Of a DNA stretch of 64,000 nt, positions 11,305-22,500 are shown piece after piece. The position numbers and the translations under genes were made by a program. This DNA is from Cucumis sativus (taxonomy: Eukaryota > Streptophyta > Magnoliopsida > Cucurbitales > Cucurbitaceae), in contig NC_026655.2 in the NCBI RefSeq assembly GCF_000004075.3, positions 62,001 to 126,000 of the forward strand, given 5' to 3'. The notes under the pieces are model-generated. The model searched no databases, had not been told where the DNA came from, and saw only the letters and a program-made list of their open reading frames with translations. Numbering within the stretch: the stretch's first letter is position 1; each line of letters opens with the position of its first letter.

Positions 11305-14300
11305 ATGGCCTCCTCCGAGGTTTCGATCAACCCCAATTCCGCCTCCTTCAACGACCATGCCGATTCTACCAAAGACACCTCCGATCCACCCAACGCTCTC
11401 TCTCCCAGGGGTATTCCTATCTCCTACTCACCTTTTTTTTTCTCTTCTCCTACTCTTTCTTTATTTCTCTTACTCACCTTTCCTCTTCCCTCCCTACAGA
11501 TGCTGATATCGCTCTCTACACCGAGCTCTGGAATGCTTGTGCTGGTCCTCTCGTTTCTGTTCCTCGTGAAAACGAGCGCGTCTTCTACTTCCCTCAGGGC
11601 CACATCGAACAGGTTTTTCCTTCCCTTCTTTCTAATTCTATCACAATATAAATCCTCTCCTAATTCTCTCGTTTTTTTTTTTTTGGGTACTATCTATTAC
11701 TGTCATTTGCTTGTGTTCCATAATTTTTTTCTCACCTTTCCCTAGCTTGGAACATTCTTTTATGAAAAGGCTCGGCTCTATTTTCACCTCAGATTGCTGG
11801 GGTTCATAGGACACCCCCCCCCCCCCCCCCCACCGCGCGCGTCTATTTCTTGGTTTCTAATATCGCCTTCTATTCAATTTTATGGATGATTAATATCTGT
11901 TTGGTTTCTGGATGAAGGTGGAAGCATCAACTAGTCAAGTGGCGGACCAGCAGATGCCTGTTTATAACCTTCCATCGAAGATCCTCTGCCGCGTTATTAA
12001 TGTGCACTTAAAGGTACCGCTGCTCTAATTCTTGGACGTAACTACCAAACTGGGGCTTTCCGTTTCTATATATTCTTCCCTTTTAACAAACATCTGCGAG
12101 GCTTGCCGGCTGGGAGTTTTGTACCAGGTAGTTTTACTCTGTTATTGATGTGAGAAATCCTATATCTGTGAATTGCAGGCCGAGCCAGACACCGATGAGG
12201 TATTTGCACAGATCACTTTGCTTCCAGAGGCTAATGTAAGTTCCCTTCTTCGTCTTGCAGTTTACAATGTTATGTTGTGTTGCAATGATCTTGACGACCT
12301 GATGTGTTTGTTAATTACAGCAAGATGAGCATGCTGTAGACAAGGAACCTCCACCTCCTCCCCCGAGGAGATTTCACGTGCATTCTTTTTGCAAGACTCT
12401 GACTGCTTCTGACACTAGTACTCATGGGGGGTTTTCAGTCTTGAGACGCCATGCTGATGAATGTCTTCCACCACTGGTTAGTTCATTCGTATTATTATAT
12501 GGGTTTACGGCATCTTAAGTCCAAAACTGAATGTTATGGACTTGATTTTGCTAGGACATGTCACGACAGCCTCCTACCCAGGAGTTGGTTGCAAAGGATT
12601 TGCATGGAAATGAATGGCGTTTCCGTCATATATTTCGAGGTAATGAATTAATTAATTTGAATTGACCTCTGAGGGATTACAATACAATTTGTTTTATCAA
12701 TAAAACAGGTTCACATACATAACCTCTCGTTTTAATATATAACACAAAGTCTAGCTTCTTGTGCTACCAATACGGGAACAGTATCTCGAATCTAACGCTT
12801 TATTGCCAAATGCGCTGATTAGATGGCAGGGGATTATATTTTGGCGGTTCAGTTAATTTTCTTGATTTGTGAATGGTCTTTCTTTTTGCTAACATTTAAG
12901 CTTTTTTGGAATATCAGGGCAACCACGAAGGCATTTGCTTCAGAGTGGTTGGAGTGTCTTTGTGAGCTCAAAAAGACTGGTTGCAGGAGATGCTTTTATA
13001 TTTTTGAGGTCATCATTAAAAAAATTTTACCCTTCAATTATTTTATTTGATTATCTTTTGGTCTAATTGGAGCCGTCATATTTGCTGAAATAGGGGTGAG
13101 AATGGAGAGCTGCGTGTTGGTGTGAGGCGTGCAATGAGACAACATGGCAATGTTCCATCATCGGTCATATCTAGCCACAGCATGCATCTTGGTGTGCTTG
13201 CGACTGCTTGGCATGCTATTTCGACAGGCACATTGTTCACTGTCTACTATAAGCCTAGGTAATGCTTATGTAGCATTTCCATATCATGTATGTTTAGTTT
13301 GATAATTACAAGTTTTAAGGCAAAGCCTAATTGCTCATAATGTTTGTTCAGGACAAGCCCTTCTGAATTCATTGTTCCATATGACCAGTATATGGAGTCT
13401 ATCAAGAAGAGCTACACCATAGGAATGCGGTTTAAAATGAGATTTGAAGGTGAAGAGGCTCCTGAGCAGAGGTATGTACCCATAAAATTGGTATTGACAG
13501 GATTATACCTTCTAAATATCTACGGTCCTTCCTTTTCTTTCTTCCTGGTTCTCTCTTTCTTGATTAGTTTCTCAATGGAAGCTTATGTATTATTCTAATT
13601 TCAACGTTCTAGGTTCACTGGTACTATCATTGGATGTGAAGATGCTGATCCCAAAAGGTGGAAAGATTCCAAGTGGAGATGCCTGAAGGTAGTACGTTTG
13701 CAAGACATGTATAACCTCGTTCTTTTTTTTTTTTTTTTGCAAATTTTTAAGCAGCCATTTGTACTTTCTTCTAGGTGAGATGGGATGAAACTTCTACTAT
13801 TTCTCGTCCAGAGAAAGTCTCACCGTGGAAAATTGAGCCGGCCCTTGCTCCTCCTGCGCTGAATCCCCTTCCTATGACTAGACCTAAAAGGCCTCGATCA
13901 AACATGGTCTCTACATCCCCTGATTCCTCTGTTCTTACACGAGAAGGCTCATCAAGAGTGACTGTAGACCCTTCACCAGCCAGTGCGTTTACAAGGGTCT
14001 TGCAAGGTCAAGAATTCTCGACCTTGAGAGGTAATTTTATCGATGGCAGTGATCCAGATGCGGCTGAAAAATCTGTTATGTGGCCTCCTTCATTAGATGA
14101 TGAGAAAGTTGACGTGGTTTCTACATCTAAGAAACATGGAGCAGATAGCTGGATACCTCCAGGAAGGAGTGAGCCAACCTACGCAGATCTACTGTCAGGT
14201 TTTGGAACTGATATGGATTCTTCTCATGGTGTTCGTGCTGCCATGGGAGATTCTGCATTAGTCACTGCTAATTCAATCAGAAAGCATGCCATGGAACACG

Positions 14301-15464
14301 ATGGAAAATTTAGCTTCCTTGGTGGTAGCTCATGGTCTGTCTTGCCTTCTGGTCTCTCGCTCAACCTGGTTGACTCCAGTCAGAAGGGTCATATTCGGGC
14401 TGGTGACTTATCTTATCAAGTGAGAGGAAATGCTACCTTCAATGGATTTGGCGATCATTCCATATCCCATTGTCATAGAACTGAGCAGCCTCATGGAAAT
14501 TGGCTGATGCCTCCACCTTCATCTCATTTTGACTATCCAATTCATTCAAGTGAACTGATGTCAAAACCTATGTTATTTCAGAACCAAGATATACTGAAAC
14601 CCAAAGATGGGAATTGTAAGCTTTTCGGTATTTCCCTTGTTAAAAATCCTGCCATTCCAGACCCTGTAGGTTTGAACAGAAACATGATGAACGAGGCGGA
14701 TGTGATGCATCCCAATGTACATCAAATCCATTCAAGCGAGTCTGGCCTGAAGTCTGAACTACCTAGGGTTTTAAAGTTGGATAAGTCAGTTGCCATCAGT
14801 GAGGCCGATAAGTTGCAGCAAACATGCAAATCACAGGGTACTTCAGCAAGGAGTTGTACGAAGGTTGCTTGCTTTTAACTCTCTCTCTCTCTCTCCCCCC
14901 CCCCCCCCCCCAAAAGAAAAGAAAAAAAAAGACCGAAACGCACACACTCCCTTAACTTGTTTATCCGTTTGAGGGATGGATCTGAACAGGTATAATAATT
15001 TTCTGTTGATTCCAGGTCCACAAGCAGGGGATTGCACTTGGAAGGTCAGTTGATCTTAGCAGGTTCAACAATTACGATGAACTGGTTGCTGAATTGGACC
15101 AACTGTTTGAATTTGGTGGTGAGCTGCAGGCTCCCAAAAAGAATTGGCTTATTGTATATACGGATGATGAAGGTGACATGATGCTTGTTGGAGACGATCC
15201 CTGGCGGTAAGGACTAATCATGCATTCATATGTTCTCTTGTCTTTGTGGAATCAAAATTTTGAATAACTCGTGGGTTGGCTTTAATTAGGGAGTTTTGTG
15301 GTATGGTTCGGAAGATTTTTATCTATACAAGAGAAGAAGTCCAGAAGATGAATCCAGGATCCCTAAATTTGAAAGGCGATGAAAATCCATCAGTTGAAGG
15401 GGAAGAGGTAAAAGAGACCAAAAGTCAGGCAGTTCCTTCGATGTCAGCACCAGAGAGTTCTTAG
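11305..15464 (+). CDS. ARF2: Auxin response factor 2-type transcription factor
   Basis: B3-type transcription factor binding auxin response elements. ARF2-type proteins mainly repress and act in growth, senescence and seed size. Exons: 11305-11410, 11500-11612, 11918-12013, 12179-12235, 12321-12476, 12555-12639, 12918-13008, 13094-13258, 13352-13471, 13613-13688, 13775-14863, 15016-15206, 15290-15464. All are joined by GT-AG borders in phase, giving 839 residues against about 859 in Arabidopsis ARF2. The conserved lead-in [14 protein letters not shown] is in exon 2. The B3 domain starts at about residue 141 ([18 protein letters not shown]). The auxin_resp region follows ([16 protein letters not shown]). 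The Ser/Pro-rich middle region in the large exon lacks the Gln-rich pattern of activator ARFs. The C-terminal PB1 domain from residue 719 has the acidic motif [14 protein letters not shown]. The start ATG is followed by the usual acidic tail leading into exon 2. Family certain; ARF2 subgroup very likely. Confidence 0.96.
11814..11831. repeat. Poly-C tract in ARF2 intron 2
   Basis: About 18 consecutive C residues followed by ACCGCGCGCG, between exons 2 and 3. Long C runs are rare in AT-rich plant introns, and the length may be uncertain in the assembly. Confidence 0.85.
13994..14014 (+). promoter_or_regulatory. TAS3 tasiR-ARF target site in the ARF2 coding region
   Basis: The mRNA here reads AGGGTCTTGC then AAGGTCAAGAA. 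That is complementary to the TAS3-derived trans-acting siRNA family tasiR-ARF (5' UUCUUGACCUUG...), which is known to cleave ARF2, ARF3 and ARF4 transcripts. It encodes the conserved peptide RVLQGQE in exon 11. Pairing is near perfect, with wobble or mismatch only at the end opposite the siRNA 3' end. It places the gene in the tasiR-ARF-regulated clade. Confidence 0.9.
14878..14911. repeat. (CT)n-(C)n tract in ARF2 intron 11
   Basis: A CT dinucleotide run passes directly into a C run of about 17 nt and then an A-rich run, immediately 3' of the large ARF2 exon. Length may be unreliable. Confidence 0.85.
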
Positions 15465-17055
15465 GTTTTTGCTTTTGTGGGGTATAGGTGAGATTTGAAA
15501 TATTGATGTGCAAATTAGTAAAAACTTGCCATATTTGGTTTTATTCTTTGCCTATGCTACAATGGTGCGGAAATGAAAGAATCTTGTTTTGTACCAGGAT
15601 TCTGGTGCGGTACGGAAGGGTAATGCAGCGTGGCCGGAAGGTTGCGGCGTTAAAAGTTAAAGGTAGATGGTAGAAATGATGTATTGAATTTTGGACATGT
15701 GCAAGTTAGCATTGTGGAGTCTAGTCCACTGTTATACGTAAAAATATGTATATGCCCGTGTGTCTACGGATGATGGCTGGGCCAGCTTGAGTTTCCAAAC
15801 CATAATTCCACCTTGTATATAGGCTCTTATTGTAACTCAAGGAATGTAGTGAATCTAAATTCAATTGGGTGCGTTTACTAGTTTGGCTGGTCAGCCGGAA
15901 TCCGCAATAAAACGCTGACCCCTATAGATTTATATTTAGAAATGTTTGCTAGGCTGAATAGGCAAAAGAAGAGAACACGCTCACACTCATGGAAATGTGT
16001 TAAAAAAAGGACCGAGCAGCTAATCTGATGAAAAGCAGTAAAATATATATATATATATTTTCATATTCATGGACAGCAAAATGTTTGAAAACTACAAGAG
16101 TTTTATTACTATTTTTGCTATGAGGGTGGTCCAGGAGGCAGGAATTACGTTGTGTAGCAGGCCACGGTTTTTGACTTTAATAAAATGAAACCGAGAAAAT
16201 TTGTGTCGTACACGTTTTATGCTCTGTTTGCTTACGCTTGGGTAGACGAGAATAATGTTTCCAATGTTCTTATCATATTTCTTCTTCGTCTAAGTTACTG
16301 AAGAGTCAACTCACAAGCAAATAATTGAGCATATAAACAAAGTTCTCAAAAGAAAGATTAATTAGGACTGGTTCTTGGTTCTTAGGTAGATGATGCTTTT
16401 GTCATGCAATCGTATAGTTAAAACATATAATTTGGAAGTTGAAATGTGACCTTTGGTCCATATTTTCATCTATTGTTTTTATTAGCAATCAAACACCTAT
16501 TTACTTGTTACTTCATTGAAAGCTTTGTTTAAAAGAAATCAAGTTGTTTACTAGTTTTGTGAAATTTTAGCCTACTCAACAAAACAGATTCATGAGGTGA
16601 GCATAATGGAGCACAAAGGAACTTAGTGAAAGCACGAGAGGAGTTCATAGGACTCTTAGAGGAAGGCTTTTGAGCGACTTAATACCAAATCGTTTAGATT
16701 ATAAATATATGAGAACCATAAAGAAAAGGTTGAAAATTTTAACAGGCGCACCAAATCAAATGTCTTAACTGTTATGACAATAATGACATAACTGTCTATC
16801 TAGCCTTAACTCGACGGTTTTTGTCACAGCCCCATCCGGAACGTACCATCTATGTACTGAGTGTGGATATGACTTGGGCGAATCGACGATTCGTGGTGAA
16901 ACGCCATTACCCCTAGGTACTTATTTAATTTTAAACTAAACCTTAGGCGTGATCATGCCAGTGAAAAGCTTCTAATATGCTGAAATCAGGCAAAATAAAA
17001 AAATTAGTAATTCCTTTATTAACAACTTGCTATAACACAAACACACAACTTACAA
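15465..17055. other. ARF2 3' flank and spacer
   Basis: The 3' untranslated region probably reaches about 15870, where ATTGTAACTC and A/T-rich signals occur. A (TA)n run is at about 16044-16060. From about 16820 (TGTCACAGCCCCATCC) the sequence changes character and resembles decayed LTR-retrotransposon sequence, but I could not define paired ends. No ORF of note. Confidence 0.4.
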
Positions 17056-17303
17056 TTTAAAGTAGGGAAATTGTAATGGATAACCATTTCAGCAATAATA
17101 ATTAAGAATATAACAAAACTTTAAAAAAATTGCAAATATAGCAAAACTATCACTGATAGACTTGTATCGCTGATACATTTCGTATAGTCTATCAACGATA
17201 GACCATGTTGCAAATTTTGTATCATTTATAGAATTTAACAAATTTTGCTATATACTTAATTATTTTGAATCTAATTGCTAAATTTGTAACTATCCCTTTA
17301 ATG
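17056..17303. mobile_element. MITE-like element with imperfect terminal inverted repeats
   Basis: The left end reads TTTAAAGTAGGGAAATTGTAA and the right end, reversed, reads TTAAAGGGATAGTTACAAATT, an imperfect inverted repeat about 247 bp apart. Inside are repeated palindromic cores (ATCACTGATAGAC, TATCGCTGATA, TATCAACGATAGAC). There is no coding capacity. This fits a non-autonomous DNA transposon; the family was not assigned from sequence alone. Confidence 0.55.
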
Positions 17304-19522
17304 TATTACAAAACTTAAGCTAAGTACCACTATGCGACACATCAAGTACTTAGCCGCTGCCTCCTCTTGTCTCGCTTGATGCCACTTCTTCGCTTAACAT
17401 GAGAAGGGGAAACTTGAAACACAAGCTAATAGCTTAGTGAGTGAAAAAGATTTAGAAATACAATTACATACAATAAAAGCTTTCTTATTTTCAGAAACAT
17501 CTTAGTGCCTCACTAATTGTTAAACAACACAATTGTCACATTAGCCTTTACTTATTCATAATGCATGGATATTGAACTTCCTCAACGCAAGGACCACGAT
17601 GGTGAGTACTACTTTCTCATCAACATCCCTACGAACGCTCATTTAGTACCAGTTGCTCGACAATTGACCTGAACACGAACCACTCAACGTGCTTAGAAAT
17701 TCTTATACCAAGCGGACAATTCAACACATGGCAACCTCTACTCTTATGTGCAAATAATAGTTTGTTTTTTCTTATCAAGAATACTACTAATGGTTTTGTA
17801 TTCATGCAAACATCGCAACAATACAACTTCACAAACATAGACATACTTCAAATTGGTCACGTTCTTGTATATATATGCGTGTGTGATATTACAACATGAG
17901 CATATCTAACAACATGACTGATGATAAAATATTTATCAAAAGCTTGCTTTTATTTTGAACGGTAACTCACTCAACTAAGCGTTTCTCTCCTACCACCTAC
18001 CTCTTTTTCCCTCTTGTCGTCTGGTCCTACAACGAAGCTTCACATTTGATAAAGCTTCCTCTTATCTAAACACTTGAATTAATCATTTTTCAAACTTATT
18101 TATACTCTCCCCAAATCAAGTTTGTCAACATTACACTTATCCTAATCTCGATAGCTCCTACTTAGTGCGTTCCACGTGTTAGTTTAGTATACTTCTTAAA
18201 TCATGCTTAACTTAAACTTAACCCATGTTTAGCTGACTAATCAGGCTCCTCCTTGCCTATCTCGTCACTTAATAATTGGTTAAGTATTCGTTGCTACCTT
18301 CCCCTCTTGCGTTATCTTGTTGTATCGTGTTGATTTTCTTCATAACGCGTTCATTGATTCTTTCGCCTTCTGCCTCATTCCTCGCATTATCTCAAAACAC
18401 CTACTCAAGTTAACTTCAAAAATTAATTTACAAGAAACTCCTTCTATTATGATGCAAGTTTTGTAGTTTTCCAAAATTTAAGAGAGACATTGTGAACACA
18501 CAATTAACTTTAACAATCTACCATCCTATATAGACAATAAAAGTCATTGGTTGAGGGTGTGGATGAATACACTATTGAACATTACGTGGCTAGACACTAT
18601 ATCGATGCTTATGGTTTGATTCATTTTTTTGAACGTTAACACATGTTACAACCCACGAAAGAGCAAACATGGATAATTGAACACCACAACATCATAGGTT
18701 ATGAGAGATCTTTTTAAAATTTAATGTTGAAGTAGAAGTTAAAAAGAGAAATGGTAACTAATAGGCAGAGAAATATAAAAGAGATATTTGTATTATTTGG
18801 AAAAATTGGAGTGGAGTGTTGAAAAATGACTTGTAATATTTGTGGACACGAGACAGGCACACCACATCTTTGTATTTTATATACGTTAGAGCGGAAGCCG
18901 AATTATCAAAGAAACTACTCATCGCCATCATCATCGTCATAATAATAACAAATAGAAGAGAGGCTCTTCCTCTCAGTCTCATCTTCTCCGCCCTTCCATT
19001 TCCACCGAACGCCTTATCAGTATCAAGGTTTTTCTCTCTCCTCTCCCTGTGCGCTGTCTTTCTTTTTTCTTTTAATTTTTAACCTTTACCCTTTCCCCTC
19101 ACTATTTCCTTTATCTCGATTACGCTGTTTTTCGCTTCTTCCCCATTGAATTCACTTCTTTTTAGCTGTTTATGGCAACCGGGTTTCCCCCTGCTTGCGT
19201 CCATCCTGTTTCCGTTCATAGATTCATAAGATCATATACCCATCCCTATATTTTATCATAACAACCTTTAGAAGCCCTAATTCATAAAACTCTACTCACT
19301 TTTATAGCCTTTAAGATTCTGTTCTTGTCCACTCATTATCTACAGTTTCTTTAATGTTTTGGTTCCCTTAAATGTCAAAATCGAGTATTTTATATATATA
19401 CATATATATATTTTTAATTTCAAATTTAATGGATTACGTTCTGGTTACCAGCACTAGCAACACCTCCTTTGAGATCTTCCATTAACATCTTTTTCTTTAA
19501 ACGCTGACAGGCTGTGGATATC
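17304..19522. other. Spacer and leader upstream of ClpC
   Basis: Sequence from 17304 to about 18560 is AT-rich, repeat-like and without protein ORFs. The ClpC leader probably begins near 18880-18960 (pyrimidine-rich). A GT donor after 19027 (ATCAAG|GTTTTT) and an acceptor at 19509-19510 (TGACAG) would make a 5' leader intron of about 480 nt just ahead of the start codon. Confidence 0.45.
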
Positions 19523-22500
19523 ATGGCTAGAGTTCTGGTTCAGTCGACAAATATTCCTGGTTTGGTCGGTGGGAGAAAGAATGGCCTTACAACAAGGGGG
19601 TCGGCAAATGTAAAACGGGCTGTTAAAATGATGTCCACCGCGCATTCACCTGGTTTGAGAATAAGAAATTTCTCTGGACTCAGAGGATTTAATTCTTTGG
19701 ATAACATGTTGAGAAGTAGACAAAATTTTCATTCCAAGGTGGCCACTGCAATCTCTTCGAGGCGACGAAAGGCTAGCAGATGTGTTCCAAGGGCTATGTT
19801 TGAGCGGTTTACAGAAAAGGCAATTAAAGTCATCATGCTTGCCCAGGAGGAAGCGAGGCGGCTTGGTCACAATTTTGTTGGCACGGAGCAGATACTTTTA
19901 GGTCTTATTGGCGAAGGCACTGGCATCGCTGCTAAGGTTCTTAAATCCATGGGAATTAATCTTAAAGATGCGCGCGTGGAGGTGGAGAAGATAATTGGTA
20001 GGGGCAGTGGCTTCGTTGCTGTAGAAATTCCATTCACTCCTCGTGCAAAGCGTGTTTTGGAACTTTCTCTCGAGGAAGCTCGCCAACTAGGTAACATCTC
20101 TTTCCCATCCCGTTCTGCTTCCTCGGGTAAAAAAAAAAAAAAGAAAAGAAAAGAAAAAGAACTAAACAGGACAGCATGTCAATTTGATTTCTCTCCTGAA
20201 TAGTTGTCAATTTCAATTTATTTATTTATTTATTTATTGTTGTTATGCACGCTTGTATTTTGGTTCATCATTTAACATGAACTTCAACCCCCGTGGCCAG
20301 CTTTGTGGTAAGTAAGTGCTTGAGGCTTTGGTGGGAGGCTCAAGATCTGGCTCCAAATCTAGAATGCTTTATAAGAGATTTATTGTTGTCTCCTGGAGCT
20401 CTAATGTGGAGCGCACAGTCTCTCCATGTAATAGCAGCAGCAGCACTAGTGTGTGTGTCTATGTAAAGCTTCATTTGAGTCATGTAACTGATTTTGTACT
20501 TGGCTAGCATTTCATTGAAGTGTTCAGTTTTTCTTTGAGCTTGAAATTTTAAATGTTTCACTCCCTTTTATTTTTATTTTTATATTTTACTATTTTTTCT
20601 TGCACCGAAAGAATTTTCTTTGGCTCATAGTCAATAGTTAAGGATGTGTCTATATTTAGGTCCATGTTTTATTAGTTGGATCCTGTCTTATATATGCCGT
20701 TGGACTTCTTAACATTGTATTGGCTACTAATCTTGCATGGAACTTTTTTTACTGCACTTCCAGGCCACAATTATATTGGGTCAGAGCACTTGCTTCTGGG
20801 ACTACTCCGTGAAGGTGAGGGTGTTGCGGCTCGTGTTCTGGAAAACCTAGGTGCCGATCCTAGTAACATTCGCACTCAGGCATGAAGTTCACTTTGACAC
20901 TAATTTAGTTTACTAACTCCAGGTAAACTCTTTATTTTTAACTTAATGTTCTATAAATTGAGCAAACAGGTTATTCGAATGGTTGGTGAGAGCACTGAGG
21001 CTGTTGGTGCTGGTGTTGGAGGAGGAAGCAGTGGGAACAAGATGCCAACCTTGGAAGAGTATGGCACAAATTTAACTAAGCTGGCTGAAGAGGTTAATTC
21101 CAGTGACTTCTGATTCGGAGCTGTTTGTTGTAATAAAACATGGGTTCTAAATCCTAATGTCGATTGCTTGCCTCTTCAGGGTAAATTAGATCCCGTTGTT
21201 GGAAGGCAGCAGCAAATAGAACGTGTAACCCAGATTTTGGGTCGGCGGACAAAAAATAATCCTTGCCTCATTGGTGAGCCTGGTGTTGGGAAAACTGCTA
21301 TTGCAGAAGGTCTGGCGCAAAGGATTGCTAATGGGGATGTCCCTGAAACAATCGAAGGAAAGAAGGTTAGAGTTCTTTTTCAACCATAACAGGGTCCTTT
21401 TTTTTTGTAAGAATTATGAGTTCAAGAAAATACTTGTTGTGCATTAAACATTTAATTACCGATGCACTAATTAATAAAGCAGTGGTTTTTTTGGCTTCCA
21501 ACCGTGTGTTCTCTTGGAAATTTGGAAAGAAATGAACTATAATATTTTTTTATAATATGCTGGAGAATAGTTGAGGTGTGTGATATGATTCATTCTGTGA
21601 GCTCTCCCACTGGTGTATTCTCTCTTTTCCCATGGTTCTTTTGTTTTCTTCTTCACTAGTACCTAATTGGAGCACCTTTTAATGAGCTTCTTCAGCTCCC
21701 CGCAGTTTTGTACTTGTTCACCTTTTCCACTTAAAGTATCTTTTCTGTTTCTAAGGAAACACGGAAGAGGAAGAAGATCTACGTGGAATCATATCTACAG
21801 TAATTATTGTGCATTAAGTGTAACTGGGAAAAATGTAAATCATGTCTACGAACTTGAATTTGTGTAATTTCTTCCCATGTACTTTCCTGTTTGATTTTTT
21901 CATTGAACTGTTTTACGCTTGTGGTTTTGGTAACTTTTGTTTGGGGATGCTGGTATAATTTTATAATCTCCCTGTTTGGGGTTATAAGTAAATGAAAAAA
22001 AAATGAATATATTTATATATATACAACACGTATTTAGGAGACTAACTTGATTCTAAAAAACTGTAGGGATCCTTTGGTTATTTGTAAACAAACTCATTCT
22101 AGATTCTGATAAACTGGAGAGAACTTGTTCTTGACCTCCTTTTGTTTGTGATTGGGACATCTAGATTTTTGCAACTATTGTGCAAATACCATAATGGTGG
22201 TTAAGCTCTTTGTTGTTTGCTAATACCAGAGGTTCTATAGGCCATCTTGGTGGCCTAACTTGAAATGAAAATGTCTTTTGATATGCAAGTCAGCAAGCTC
22301 TGACAAATGTTCTCTTGAGACAAATCAAGGGACTGCTGGACAGATTGAATTGTGTTTGTTAAACCTGGTTTGAACATTTTTTTGAGTAAGCTATTTGTCT
22401 TCATTATGTTTGGAAATAACTTGTTGAAGTATTTGTTTAAAAATTTCTGTTGTGTAGGTTATAACCCTGGATATGGGGCTTCTCGTTGCTGGCACAAAAT

